Assembly: GCF_900590885.1 (NCBI RefSeq)
Contig: NZ_UUON01000004.1
Location: 62,001-126,000, forward strand
DNA: 64,000 bases
Direction of reading: 5' to 3'
Source: Pseudomonas viridiflava
GTDB taxonomy: Bacteria > Pseudomonadota > Gammaproteobacteria > Pseudomonadales > Pseudomonadaceae
Below, piece after piece: positions 1 through 8,543 of the stretch. The notes beneath the pieces were generated by a model that worked only from the letters and a program-made list of their open reading frames with translations, was not told the DNA's origin and did not search any database. Position 1 is the stretch's first letter; every line of letters starts with the position of its first letter. Both the position numbers and the translations under genes were made by a program.

Positions 1-165
1 GGCCAGCATGCCGAACGCCGAGCTGCTTTTGCCCTTGCCGTTGCCGGTGAGTACCAGCAGCAGGCCGCATTCATTCGGGGAGTTGGCGATGCGCTCGTCG
101 ATCACGGCTTTTTTGCGCAGCATGCGCGCCAGGTGGCGTTCGTCGCGGTCGGGGGTATCGATCAT
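1..165 (-). CDS. cobO: Corrinoid adenosyltransferase CobO/BtuR, N-terminal part
   Basis: The first 55 codons of a corrinoid adenosyltransferase, which moves the 5'-deoxyadenosyl group of ATP onto cob(I)alamin or cob(I)yrinic acid a,c-diamide. The gene runs off the window at base 1. The visible part has the CobO-type P-loop GNGKGKSSSAFG near residues 41-52, with a short charged N-terminal helix before it. The start at 165 is preceded by GGAGAG at a normal distance. A cobalamin riboswitch lies directly upstream, so the gene (and probably a following cob operon outside the window) should be switched off when B12 is plentiful. Confidence 0.9.
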   Translation of the reverse strand, partial: MIDTPDRDERHLARMLRKKAVIDERIANSPNECGLLLVLTGNGKGKSSSAFGMLA

Positions 166-252
166 GGCAGCTCTCCGTTGGGGCTGAACAAAAACGGCGG
201 GCAGGAAAAAACGTACAGACAGCCAAGCATCGCCCACCGTGATGCTGTTGAA

Positions 253-470
253 TGGTTCAGGCCGGTCTCCGGGCTCATGAGTGGCAAGCAGGCCGACGCT
301 GCGCCTTCCCATATCGCGCGCGATACAGTGGCAGAAGGCAGCGTTTTTTCTCATTTACCGTTGCGGGGGCAGCGCCGGGATCGCGGCAGCATTGTGTACA
401 AATGCGCTCACTCACCGGCTTCCCTGTTTCACTCGGTCGACCCGTGGGTCACAGAGCACCTGAAACAAGC
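253..470 (-). promoter_or_regulatory. Cobalamin (AdoCbl) riboswitch
   Basis: Read on the minus strand, the region holds the conserved blocks of the cobalamin riboswitch in the right order: AACAGGGAAGCCGGTGAG near 415-432, then CCCCGCAACGGTAA (355-368), the B12 box GCCACTG (326-332), GGGAAGGC (about 301-308), and the terminal GCCCGGAGACCGGCC (260-274). It ends about 90 bases before the cobO start, as expected for a leader that represses translation or transcription when adenosylcobalamin binds. Confidence 0.93.
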
Positions 471-550
471 GGCGAAGGTTAGTGGGTTGGGGGGCTAGCT
501 GCAAGCGGCAAGCAGGCGTTGCGCCGTCTTGCCGCGTATAAATCAGCTTT

Positions 551-1090
551 CTAGGGATTACGCGCCAGGTTCGCTGGCAATACGCGCTTGGCGCTGAGGT
601 AGGCATTCTGCCAATAGGCCTTGGACAAGGTGTCCAGCTTCACCGTACCGCCGGTTTGCGGCGCGTGCACAAAGCGGCCTTCGCCGACATAGATGCCAGC
701 GTGGCTGACCTGGGAGCCGCCACCGGTGGCGAAGAACAGCAGGTCGCCGGTTTGCAGGTTCTGCTCACTGACATCCTGGGCACGCATCACGATCAGTTCG
801 CGAGTGGTGCGTGGCAAGGAAATGCCGGCGGCATCACGGTAGACGAACCCGATCAGGCCACTGCAATCAAAACCTGAATCCGGCGTGTTGCCGCCCCAAC
901 GGTAAGGCGTGCCGACCAGGCCCAGCGCACGGAAGAGCACGTCTTCGGCAGCAGGCGAGAAATTCTGGGTGGAATAGTTGAACACCGGCTTGGGCTTGAC
1001 CGCTACGGGAGCGGGCGGCGGTGGGCGGCTTGCGCAGGCGCTGAGCAGCGCGGCGCAAACGATGAGAAACAAGCGGGCTGACGTCGACAT
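551..1090 (-). CDS. NlpC/P60 (C40) peptidase lipoprotein
   Basis: A 179-residue cell-wall hydrolase of the NlpC/P60 family, which cuts peptide cross-bridges of peptidoglycan. Residues 1-18 form a lipoprotein signal ending in LLSA before the lipidated Cys19. A proline-rich linker (23-36) leads to the catalytic domain (about 50-170). The Cys-His-His triad is visible as C76 (in FDCSGL), H130 (in SHAGIY) and H142 (in RFVHAP). It lies 145 bases downstream of a second gene of the same family on the same strand; the two look like an old tandem duplication. Confidence 0.9.
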   Translation of the reverse strand: MSTSARLFLIVCAALLSACASRPPPPAPVAVKPKPVFNYSTQNFSPAAEDVLFRALGLVGTPYRWGGNTPDSGFDCSGLIGFVYRDAAGISLPRTTRELIVMRAQDVSEQNLQTGDLLFFATGGGSQVSHAGIYVGEGRFVHAPQTGGTVKLDTLSKAYWQNAYLSAKRVLPANLARNP

Positions 1091-1234
1091 GTGCAGAACA
1101 ATCCTGGTCTGGATGCGGCTTTCGCTGCCGAACGCTGAAAACCAGAACGCGCAAGCAAAGCTCGCGCGAACGGATTACAACAATGTCCAGGGATTCTAGC
1201 GCTTACACGTCAAACTTCAAGTATCACTTTAAGT

Positions 1235-1864
1235 TTACTTGCTGGCGGTAACCGTCGTCGGGGCCATGGCGAGTGCGCGCTTGGCTTCGATGAAGGTTTT
1301 GCTCCAGTAGCTGTCGCCCAGGTTGTCGACTCGGACACCACCACTGCGACGGCTGCTGGAGTGGATAAACTGGTTATCGCCCAAGTAGATACCGGCATGG
1401 CTGACACGACCGCGGCCTGCAGTACTGAAGAAAAGCAGATCACCGGGCTTGAGGTTGTTGCGTGCGACCAACGGTGCTTTCACGTTGATCATTTCGCGGG
1501 TGGAGCGTGGCAGGTTCATGCCAGCTTCTTCACGAAACAGGTAGCCGATGAAACCGCTGCAGTCGAAACCGGCTTCGGAGGTACCGCCGAAACGGTAACG
1601 GGTACCGATCAGGGACATGCCGCGTTCGAGGATGCTGTCGGCCAGAACTGGAAGCTGATAAGGCTTGTTGCTGGCGAAGCCAGCCAGTTCGTTCTCCGTA
1701 GCAACTTCTTCCTCATAGACAGTGGAAGACTGCGCTGCAACGAATTTAGCCTGGGATTGTTGTTGAGGTTTTTGCTGCTCAACCACCTGTTGAGGGTGGG
1801 AGGCACAACCAAACAACAGGGTAACGAGTGCGAGAGGCACGAGGGGTGCGAAGCGATTTAGCAT
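1235..1864 (-). CDS. NlpC/P60 (C40) peptidase lipoprotein, second copy
   Basis: A 209-residue paralogue of the preceding hydrolase. It starts with a lipoprotein signal (LLFGC; lipidated Cys20), followed by a Gln-rich stretch (24-40) and an NlpC/P60 domain. Catalytic residues are C102 (GFDCSGF), H156 (SHAGIY) and H168 (FIHSSS). An in-frame GTG at 1870 could also start translation; I prefer the ATG at 1864, but neither has a strong Shine-Dalgarno sequence. The likely role is outer-membrane anchored murein endopeptidase. Confidence 0.88.
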   Translation of the reverse strand: MLNRFAPLVPLALVTLLFGCASHPQQVVEQQKPQQQSQAKFVAAQSSTVYEEEVATENELAGFASNKPYQLPVLADSILERGMSLIGTRYRFGGTSEAGFDCSGFIGYLFREEAGMNLPRSTREMINVKAPLVARNNLKPGDLLFFSTAGRGRVSHAGIYLGDNQFIHSSSRRSGGVRVDNLGDSYWSKTFIEAKRALAMAPTTVTASK

Positions 1865-2073
1865 GGGCACGACCGTGGCTGGTATGTAAAGAAGTCGAGA
1901 CTATGCCCACTATCACATCGATTTGCAAATTCAATCGTGGTCTATGTGACTTCGCGATTGGACTATGACATCTAAGCCGTAATTCCATTTTTAGCTTCAA
2001 ATGCGTAGCCAGACGGGCTCAAACGCAGGTTTTCTGACGCCTGTAAAATGCCGAAACCTACAAATTCAACAGG

Positions 2074-2778
2074 TTACCAACCCAAAGTCTCTTTCAAGAA
2101 AGGGATCGTCAATTTTCTTTGCGCTTGCAGGGAAGCCTGATCGAGCTGTTCGAGCAAATCGAACAATGCGCTCATGCTGCGGGTGCCTCGCGTGAGAATA
2201 AAGTGCCCGACTTCATCGGTGAGGTGCAGGCCGCGACGCGATGCGCGCAACTGCAGGGCACGCAACTTATCTTCGTCGGACAAGGGGCGCATCTGGAAGA
2301 TCAGCGCCAGGGTCAGGCGCGACTTGAGGTCGGCCAGCTTTATCGGCAATTCACGCGGCGAGGTGGAGGCGGCAATCAGCAAGCGCCGGCCGCTGTCACG
2401 CAAGCGGTTGAACAGGTGAAACAGCGCCTCTTCCCACTCCGCCTTGCCGGCGATGGCTTGCAGATCGTCCAGGCACACCAGTTCGTATTGCTCAAGCTGA
2501 TCGAAGATGCCGATACCGCGGCCCATCAACTCCGCCAGCGGCAGGTAAACCGCCGGTTCACCCATCTGCTCGAAACGCAGGCACGCCGCCTGCAACAGGT
2601 GGGTACGCCCCACGCCGTGCTTGCCCCACAGATAGATCAGGCTTTCGGTCCACCCGGCGTCGGCTTCGCAGAGCCGCTCGACATAGCCGAGTGCTGCGGC
2701 ATTGGCGCCTGGGTAGTAGTTGATAAAGGTGGCGTCATCACGCAGACGCACACCCAAGGGCAGCTGAATCGGTTTCAT
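2074..2778 (-). CDS. hda: DnaA regulatory inactivator Hda
   Basis: A 234-residue AAA+ protein that, with the DNA-loaded beta clamp, stimulates hydrolysis of DnaA-ATP and so limits re-initiation of replication. The N-terminal QLPLGV (5-10) resembles the clamp-binding motif. The P-loop reads GKHGVGRT (52-59), with Arg in place of the usual Lys, as in other Hda proteins. Walker B is VCLDDL (101-106), and a sensor-II type helix (RGTRSMSALFDLL) is near the C-terminus. The gene sits next to the PerM transporter and the DUF2066 gene, an order conserved in gammaproteobacteria. Confidence 0.93.
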   Translation of the reverse strand: MKPIQLPLGVRLRDDATFINYYPGANAAALGYVERLCEADAGWTESLIYLWGKHGVGRTHLLQAACLRFEQMGEPAVYLPLAELMGRGIGIFDQLEQYELVCLDDLQAIAGKAEWEEALFHLFNRLRDSGRRLLIAASTSPRELPIKLADLKSRLTLALIFQMRPLSDEDKLRALQLRASRRGLHLTDEVGHFILTRGTRSMSALFDLLEQLDQASLQAQRKLTIPFLKETLGW

Positions 2779-2937
2779 GCTGACTGAACGGCTCCAAACG
2801 AACCGTTAGTGGCCTCTGTGTAAAGTTTGCAAAGTTTATACCCGTGACGCCGGGCGCACAATGCAGCAGACCACAAGCAAAATCAAAGGTTTGCGTTAAC
2901 TTGGCGGTTTTGCGCAAATTGTTTGACACACCAGACG

Positions 2938-2963
2938 ACAAACCCGGCCGAAGCCGGGTTTGT
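2938..2963 (-). terminator. Hairpin terminator after the AI-2E transporter gene
   Basis: A perfect 11-bp inverted repeat with a four-base loop (ACAAACCCGGC, then GCCGGGTTTGT) starts ten bases beyond the stop of the AI-2E family gene. The T-run after it is short, so termination may be partial. Confidence 0.65.
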
Positions 2964-2973
2964 GATGCGGCAA

Positions 2974-4059
2974 TTACAGGTCGGGGTCTTCGACCCCGGT
3001 ATACACATCCGAATCCTTGTACAGGTCGTGCACATGGCGCACCAGCACCATGATCACCGCCGCCACCGGCAGCGCCAGCAGGATGCCGGTAAAGCCGAAC
3101 AGCTCACCGCCCGCCAGGATCGCAAAGATCACCGCCACCGGGTGCAGGCCAATCCGATCCCCTACCAGCAACGGCGTCAGCACCATGCCTTCAAGGGCCT
3201 GGCCGACCATGAATACCGCAACGATGCCCAGCATCGGGTACAGGTCACCGCCAAACTGGAACAGCCCGGCGACCAGCGCCGCGCCGATGCCAATCACAAA
3301 GCCCATGTACGGCACGATAGCTGCCAGGCCGGCGATCAAGCCGATCAACAGGCCCAGCTCCAGGCCGATAGCCATCAAGCCGGCCGCGTAGATGATCCCC
3401 AGCGCCAGCATCACCAGCAACTGACCACGCACGAATGCCCCCAGCACCTCATGGCACTCGCCGGCCAGGGAGACGATGCGCTCTTCGTTATTGCGCGGGA
3501 GCAGGCTGCGGATCTTGGCCATCATGATGTCCCAGTCGCGCAGCAGATAGAACGCCACCACCGGGATCAGCACCAGGTTGGTCAGCCAACCGATCAGCGC
3601 CAGGCTGGAAGCGGTTGCCTGGCTGAGCACCACGCCGACGATATCGGTGGTCTGGCCCATATGCTCGCTGATGGCCGCCTTGACCTTGTCGAACTTCCAG
3701 AACCCGTCCGCCAACCCCAACTTGGCCTGGGCCCACGGCATCGCCGTGTGCTGCAACCAGTCGAGCATTTGCGGCGCCAGCTCATACAGGCGGAACAGCT
3801 GCTTGGCCAGCATCGGCACCAGCACCAGCACCAACGCAGTGATGATCAGCGTGAACAGCGCAAACACCGCCACCACGCCCAAGGTCCGCGACAGACCGGC
3901 TTTCTCCAGGCGATCCACGACGGGATCGAACAGATAGGCCAGCAACAACGCAACCAGGAACGGCGTCAGGATCGAATGCAGCAAGAACACAAAAACGCAC
4001 AGCAGGACAATCCCGCCAAGCCACACCCAACGACGCGTATCCGCCATAAACCACTCCAT
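2974..4059 (-). CDS. AI-2E family transporter (PerM-like)
   Basis: A 361-residue inner-membrane protein of the AI-2E exporter family (UPF0118, PerM/TqsA). Hydrophobic segments occur at about residues 12-40 and 60-85, with several more between about 145 and 345; a charged soluble region lies at about 100-140. Family members are linked to export of autoinducer-2 or to proton/sodium antiport, but the substrate of the PerM branch is not settled. It lies between hda and a DUF2066 gene, the conserved order upstream of purM. Confidence 0.85.
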   Translation of the reverse strand: MEWFMADTRRWVWLGGIVLLCVFVFLLHSILTPFLVALLLAYLFDPVVDRLEKAGLSRTLGVVAVFALFTLIITALVLVLVPMLAKQLFRLYELAPQMLDWLQHTAMPWAQAKLGLADGFWKFDKVKAAISEHMGQTTDIVGVVLSQATASSLALIGWLTNLVLIPVVAFYLLRDWDIMMAKIRSLLPRNNEERIVSLAGECHEVLGAFVRGQLLVMLALGIIYAAGLMAIGLELGLLIGLIAGLAAIVPYMGFVIGIGAALVAGLFQFGGDLYPMLGIVAVFMVGQALEGMVLTPLLVGDRIGLHPVAVIFAILAGGELFGFTGILLALPVAAVIMVLVRHVHDLYKDSDVYTGVEDPDL

Positions 4060-4115
4060 CTGTTATTGCTTCTATATAGAAAGAAACTTTTTACCAACGA
4101 AACCGCTGCTGCGCC

Positions 4116-5156
4116 TTACCAACGAAACCGCAGCTGTGCCTGAGGCTCAGGTGCCACCGCCGGTTGCGTGCCATCGACCACAGGTTGCTGGGCAGGCGCT
4201 TCACCGGCAGGTACCTCCTGCAACTTGGCCAGGCTCAACTGAGTGCGCAGCTGCTCGGCGCTGCCGTTGACGCGATACACAATGCGATTGCCATCCACCA
4301 GCTGTGGCTGGCCGCCAAACGGCTCCAGCAGATGCCCGAGGGCGGCATAGCGCTCCAGAGTCATGCCCTGCACTTCCAGTAGCTGCTCGGCGCTCACCCC
4401 CGGTTTGACTGCAAAGCGCGGCGCCAGCTTCTGGCTCACCGCCAGCAACACGGCATCAGCCACGGCGGCGGTGTCGGCGCCTTGCGCGGTGCCCTGCTCG
4501 CTCTTGTCGCCCAACCACAGGCGCCATTTGGCCTGCCACTGGCTACCCTCCTGGCGCGCATGCACGGCCAGCAAGGCGTCGGCGCCGTAGCGTTCGGAGG
4601 CGGCGCGCAATGGCGTGGCGTCGGCGCTTTCAAGATTCGGTGCAGTGGCGACCACTTGCTCATCCAGGTCGCCCAACGGCAGGCGCAGCGGCAGGCCACG
4701 GTGTTGTGCCGCGCGGCGCAGGGCTGCCGCGATGGTCTGGCCATCGCCCACCAGGCTGCTGCCTTCGGTGGAATCGTTCAGCCACCAGCCGAGGATCGAC
4801 GGCCGATTGCTGCCCCAGATCGACAGGCCCGCGTCACGCAGCGCCCGGTCGGTGCTGACCGGGTCGAAATCCACCTGCAGGCTCTCGGGCGGGCCAGCGT
4901 CGTAGCCGTATTGAGTGATGATTTGCTGCGGGTCCTTGCGGATCGCCGCCAGGCCAGGGCCCTCGGCGGCCTTGGCGTCGCCGGTGAGGCGAATCACCAG
5001 GGTCTGCACGGCACGCTGGGTAGCCTGGTCGCGCTCTTGCGGCGATTGGCTGCTGACGGGTTCAAGTACTTGATAGAGGCCATTGAGGGTTTCGGCATGA
5101 CTCGCCAGGCTGACCAACGACAAGCAGCCCACAAATAAGAATTTACACAGACGCAT
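4116..5156 (-). CDS. DUF2066 domain periplasmic protein
   Basis: A 346-residue exported protein of unknown function. Residues 1-21 form a signal peptide (ending SLASHA before ETLNGLYQV). A longer reading frame goes up to 5246, but the signal peptide only makes sense from the ATG at 5156, which follows GGGAATC. The body matches the DUF2066 family by its opening (LYQVLEPVSSQSPQERD) and by its place between perM and purM. The C-terminal 30 residues are Pro/Gln/Ala rich. The function is not known. Confidence 0.85.
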   Translation of the reverse strand: MRLCKFLFVGCLSLVSLASHAETLNGLYQVLEPVSSQSPQERDQATQRAVQTLVIRLTGDAKAAEGPGLAAIRKDPQQIITQYGYDAGPPESLQVDFDPVSTDRALRDAGLSIWGSNRPSILGWWLNDSTEGSSLVGDGQTIAAALRRAAQHRGLPLRLPLGDLDEQVVATAPNLESADATPLRAASERYGADALLAVHARQEGSQWQAKWRLWLGDKSEQGTAQGADTAAVADAVLLAVSQKLAPRFAVKPGVSAEQLLEVQGMTLERYAALGHLLEPFGGQPQLVDGNRIVYRVNGSAEQLRTQLSLAKLQEVPAGEAPAQQPVVDGTQPAVAPEPQAQLRFRW

Positions 5157-5512
5157 GGAAGATTCCCGAACGACAAATTTAGCGGCTGGAACAGACCGCG
5201 TGAACTTGGTTTGCCAAGGCTGTGACCACAGCCACCGACAAAACATTCACAGGGTCCTGGTAAGTTTTCATGCTGTCATAACGACAGCCGGTTCAAGGCT
5301 ATACCTTAATACGCACCACGGCAGAGCCGATTAGCATTTTTTTAACCGGCTTTTTTAACCTATATGGCCCTGCCCGTCGGCCCGAGGATGGCCGCTGCCC
5401 CTCAAGCCTGATAAAATCGCGCGCCTTCGCAGACCGTCAACGGCTGGGCCTTTTACCCAAAGCGCCTGCCCGCTCGGTCGTTACCCCTGAATCCCCCCTA
5501 AAGGCCTGGATC
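5157..5512. other. Divergent intergenic region between DUF2066 gene and purM
   Basis: 356 bases with no supported gene. The left half is AT-rich and probably holds the promoter of the minus-strand DUF2066-perM-hda group. The right half holds the purM leader. I find no clear operator; pseudomonads are not expected to use an E. coli type PurR box. Confidence 0.6.
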
Positions 5513-6571
5513 ATGAGCAAGCAACCCTCCCTGAGCTACAAGGACGCCGGTGTAGACATCGACGCCGGTGAAGCATTGGTCGAACGCATCAAGAGCGTCG
5601 CCAAGCGCACTGCGCGCCCCGAAGTCATGGGCGGCCTGGGCGGTTTTGGCGCCCTCTGCGAGATCCCGGCCGGCTACAAGCAGCCTGTGCTGGTGTCCGG
5701 CACCGACGGCGTGGGCACCAAGCTGCGCCTGGCGCTGAACCTGAACAAGCACGACAGCATCGGCATCGACCTGGTTGCCATGTGCGTCAACGACCTGGTG
5801 GTGTGCGGCGCCGAGCCGTTGTTCTTCCTGGACTACTACGCCACCGGCAAGCTCAACGTCGAGACCGCTACCCAGGTAGTCACCGGCATTGGCGCGGGTT
5901 GCGAACTGTCGGGTTGCTCCCTGGTCGGCGGCGAAACCGCTGAAATGCCAGGCATGTACGAAGGCGAAGACTACGACCTGGCCGGCTTCTGCGTCGGTGT
6001 GGTAGAAAAATCCGAGATCATCGACGGTTCCAAAGTTGCCGCCGGTGACGCGCTGCTCGCCCTGCCATCCTCCGGCCCGCACTCCAACGGCTACTCGCTG
6101 ATCCGCAAGATCATCGAAGTGTCCGGCGCCGACATCGAGAACATCCAGCTCGACGGCAAGCCGCTGACCGACCTGCTGATGGCCCCGACGCGCATCTACG
6201 TCAAGCCACTGCTCAAGCTGATCAAGGACACTGGCGCAGTCAAAGCCATGGCCCACATCACCGGCGGCGGCCTGCTGGACAACATCCCGCGCGTCCTGCC
6301 AAAAGGCGCCCAGGCGATTGTCGACGTGGCCAGCTGGACTCGCCCTGCCGTGTTCGATTGGCTGCAAGAGAAAGGCAACGTCAACGAAACCGAAATGCAC
6401 CGCGTGCTGAACTGCGGCGTGGGCATGGTGATCTGCGTGGCGCAAGAGCACGTTGAAACCGCGCTGAACGTCCTGCGTGAAGCCGGCGAGCAGCCATGGG
6501 TGATCGGTCAGATCGCGACTGCCGCCGAAGGCGCAGCTCAGGTTGAACTGAAGAACCTCAAGGCTCATTAA
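5513..6571 (+). CDS. purM: Phosphoribosylformylglycinamidine cyclo-ligase PurM
   Basis: AIR synthetase, 352 residues, makes 5-aminoimidazole ribonucleotide from FGAM and ATP in purine synthesis. The N-terminal [16 protein letters not shown] and the glycine-rich [14 protein letters not shown] are family hallmarks, as are [18 protein letters not shown] residues near 138-148 and [13 protein letters not shown] near 188. The length matches the usual 345-355. It is the first gene of a purM-purN pair; its stop overlaps the purN start by one base. Confidence 0.97.
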   Translation: MSKQPSLSYKDAGVDIDAGEALVERIKSVAKRTARPEVMGGLGGFGALCEIPAGYKQPVLVSGTDGVGTKLRLALNLNKHDSIGIDLVAMCVNDLVVCGAEPLFFLDYYATGKLNVETATQVVTGIGAGCELSGCSLVGGETAEMPGMYEGEDYDLAGFCVGVVEKSEIIDGSKVAAGDALLALPSSGPHSNGYSLIRKIIEVSGADIENIQLDGKPLTDLLMAPTRIYVKPLLKLIKDTGAVKAMAHITGGGLLDNIPRVLPKGAQAIVDVASWTRPAVFDWLQEKGNVNETEMHRVLNCGVGMVICVAQEHVETALNVLREAGEQPWVIGQIATAAEGAAQVELKNLKAH

Positions 6572-7221
6572 TGTCCCAGACCTGTGATGTCGTGGTGCTG
6601 CTTTCCGGCACCGGCAGTAACTTGCAGGCCCTGATCGACAGCACGCGCACCGGCGACAGCCCGGTGCGCATCGCTGCGGTGATCTCCAACCGCAGCGACG
6701 CCTACGGCCTGCAACGCGCCAGGGACGCGGGCATCGAAACCCGCTCGCTGGATCACAAGGCTTTCGAAGGTCGCGAGGCCTTCGACAGCGCCTTGGTCGA
6801 CCTGATCGACACCTTCAACCCCAAGCTCGTAGTCCTCGCTGGTTTCATGCGCATTCTCAGCGCTGACTTCGTTCGGCATTACCAAGGTCGCCTGCTGAAT
6901 ATCCACCCTTCCCTGCTGCCCAAATACAAAGGGTTACATACGCACCAACGTGCCCTCGAGGCCGGTGACAGCGAGCATGGCTGCAGCGTGCACTTCGTCA
7001 CCGAGGAACTCGATGGCGGGCCTCTGGTCGTACAGGCAGTGGTTCCGGTAGAGTCTGACGACTCGGCGCAGACCCTTGCGCAACGGGTTCATACCCAGGA
7101 ACACAGGATTTACCCGCTGGCTGTTCGCTGGTTTGCCGAGGGGCGGTTGATTCTTGGCGACCAGGGTGCATTATTGGACGGTCAGTTACTTGCGGCCAGC
7201 GGCCACTTGATTCGAACCTAG
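6571..7221 (+). CDS. purN: Phosphoribosylglycinamide formyltransferase PurN
   Basis: GAR transformylase, 216 residues, adds a formyl group from 10-formyl-THF to GAR in purine synthesis. GTGSN (13-17) binds the phosphate, and the catalytic residues N110, H112 and D148 lie in LLNIHPSLLPKYKG and EELDGGPLV. The TAATG overlap with purM indicates translational coupling. Confidence 0.97.
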   Translation: MSQTCDVVVLLSGTGSNLQALIDSTRTGDSPVRIAAVISNRSDAYGLQRARDAGIETRSLDHKAFEGREAFDSALVDLIDTFNPKLVVLAGFMRILSADFVRHYQGRLLNIHPSLLPKYKGLHTHQRALEAGDSEHGCSVHFVTEELDGGPLVVQAVVPVESDDSAQTLAQRVHTQEHRIYPLAVRWFAEGRLILGDQGALLDGQLLAASGHLIRT

Positions 7222-7229
7222 GAGATTTT

Positions 7230-7943
7230 ATGCGTCGCGCCTTGCTCTTCGCTTTTGCGCTGTTCGCCTTGCCCGCCGTGCAAGCAGCAGACCTACACCC
7301 CTTCTCCGTCAGCTACACCGCCGACTGGAAACAGTTGCCCATGAGTGGTTCGGCTGAGCGCAGCCTGACCAAAAACGACAACGGCTCCTGGACCTTGAAT
7401 TTCAAGGCTTCCATGATGATCGCCAGCCTGACCGAAACCAGCGTGATCCTGTTTGACAAGGACACCCTGCAGCCGAAGAGCTACACCTTCGAACGCGGCG
7501 GCCTGGGCAAAGCCAAGAAGATCAACCTGGACTTCGACCAGGCGACCAAGAAAGTCACCGGTTTTGAAAACAAGGACGCGGTCAACGTGCCCCTGCAAAG
7601 CGGCATGCTCGACAAGTCGACCTACCAGTTGGCCCTGCAGCGCGACGTGGCTGCCGGCAAGAAAAGCATGAGCTACAACGTGGTTGAAGGCACCGATGTC
7701 GACACCTACGACTTCCGCGTGATCGGCCCGGAAAAGGTCCAGACCAAGGTCGGCTCCATCGACGCGATCAAGGTCGAGCGCGTGCGCGACCCGACACAAA
7801 GCAAGCGCATCACCCAGATGTGGTTTGCCAAGGACCAGGGCGGCATCCTGGTTGCCCTGCGTCAGGTTGAAACTGACGGCAAGGAATACAACATCATGCT
7901 GCAAGACGGTACCGTTGACGGCAAGGCTGTCAAAGGTAGCTGA
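7230..7943 (+). CDS. DUF3108 periplasmic protein
   Basis: A 237-residue secreted protein with a clean signal peptide (residues 1-19, ending AVQA). The rest matches the DUF3108 family: a beta-rich domain with FSVSYTADWKQLPMSG near the start and FRVIGPEKVQTKVGSIDAIKVERVRD near residue 160. Function unknown. It follows purN by 8 bases and is likely co-transcribed with purMN up to the terminator at 7967-7994. Confidence 0.85.
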   Translation: MRRALLFAFALFALPAVQAADLHPFSVSYTADWKQLPMSGSAERSLTKNDNGSWTLNFKASMMIASLTETSVILFDKDTLQPKSYTFERGGLGKAKKINLDFDQATKKVTGFENKDAVNVPLQSGMLDKSTYQLALQRDVAAGKKSMSYNVVEGTDVDTYDFRVIGPEKVQTKVGSIDAIKVERVRDPTQSKRITQMWFAKDQGGILVALRQVETDGKEYNIMLQDGTVDGKAVKGS

Positions 7944-7966
7944 TGCGCTGATGCCTCAAAGAAGAG

Positions 7967-7994
7967 AGCCTCGCTGAATGCGGGGCTTTTTTTT
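7967..7994 (+). terminator. Rho-independent terminator of the purMN-DUF3108 operon
   Basis: A 7-bp stem, GCCTCGC and GCGGGGC, with a TGAAT loop is followed by a run of eight T. It lies 24 bases after the DUF3108 stop. Confidence 0.9.
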
Positions 7995-8180
7995 GCCTGC
8001 AGATTTTGCTTTGAAGCTTGCCCCCGATGGCAGTGGAAGGGTCAATACACCTCTTAAAAGCCTGTCACCAACATGAAACTTTTGTCATAAAACTCAGCCC
8101 CCTGCGACGCAATGTCGCGGCTTACGCGGCCTCCAGCACTGTTGCGTTTCCTGCAATGATTTGTTGCGCGAAAAGTCGGT

Positions 8181-8209
8181 TTACTTAGCAAGCTAACAAA
8201 ACATATAAC
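8181..8209 (+). promoter_or_regulatory. Sigma70-like promoter with a SlyA-type operator
   Basis: TTACTT (8181-8186) and TATAAC (8204-8209) are spaced by 17 bases and form a plausible promoter for the small gene at 8261. The perfect palindrome TTAGCAAGCTAA (8185-8196) overlaps the -35 end and the spacer. This 12-mer is identical to the consensus described for SlyA, a MarR-family regulator. Bound protein would be expected to block RNA polymerase here, or to counter H-NS-like silencing. Confidence 0.6.
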
Positions 8210-8260
8210 AAAGACCTGCGACGACTTGCCGCAGACCCCACCAGAGATTGGAGCAAGCAG

Positions 8261-8449
8261 ATGACTGTAAAAGTAACTGAGCGCGACGACGAACATATGT
8301 CCCATGAAGCGGTAGCTCACGGGATACACATCTGGGATGTACATCAACAAGACCAACTGGTCGGCATGTTCCATAACGAGAACGAAGCCCACAATTATAA
8401 AAACGAGCTCGAAACTCTCGAAATGAAACGCCAGGCGCAAAGCTCCTGA
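8261..8449 (+). CDS. Small conserved hypothetical protein, 62 residues
   Basis: A 62-residue hydrophilic protein with no signal peptide or membrane segment; its middle reads GIHIWDVHQQDQLVGMFHNE and its C-terminal half looks helical. The start follows TTGGAGCAAGCAG, which contains a good GGAG. I recognise the protein as a small pseudomonad hypothetical but know no function. It has its own promoter with a SlyA-type palindrome and is followed by two hairpins, so it appears to be a single-gene unit. Confidence 0.75.
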   Translation: MTVKVTERDDEHMSHEAVAHGIHIWDVHQQDQLVGMFHNENEAHNYKNELETLEMKRQAQSS

Positions 8450-8466
8450 AACTCTGAAATCCAGTA

Positions 8467-8537
8467 GGCATCCCCGCCCCACGCAGCGGGGGTGCCTATA
8501 AACACAAACCCCGCCTTTTGAGCGGGGTTTGTTTTTT
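8467..8537. terminator. Double hairpin terminator, bidirectional
   Basis: Two hairpins follow the 62-residue gene. The first (8467-8496) pairs GGCATCCCCGC with GCGGGGGTGCC. The second (about 8505-8537) pairs AAACCCCGC with GCGGGGTTT and ends in a T-run. The second can also serve the minus-strand DUF2058 gene whose stop is at 8544. Confidence 0.85.
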
Positions 8538-8543
8538 AGGGCT

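Noticed and set aside
2923..4143. A 406-codon His/Gln-rich open frame opposite the AI-2E transporter gene
   Set aside because: Composition reflects the complement of hydrophobic codons in the real membrane protein.
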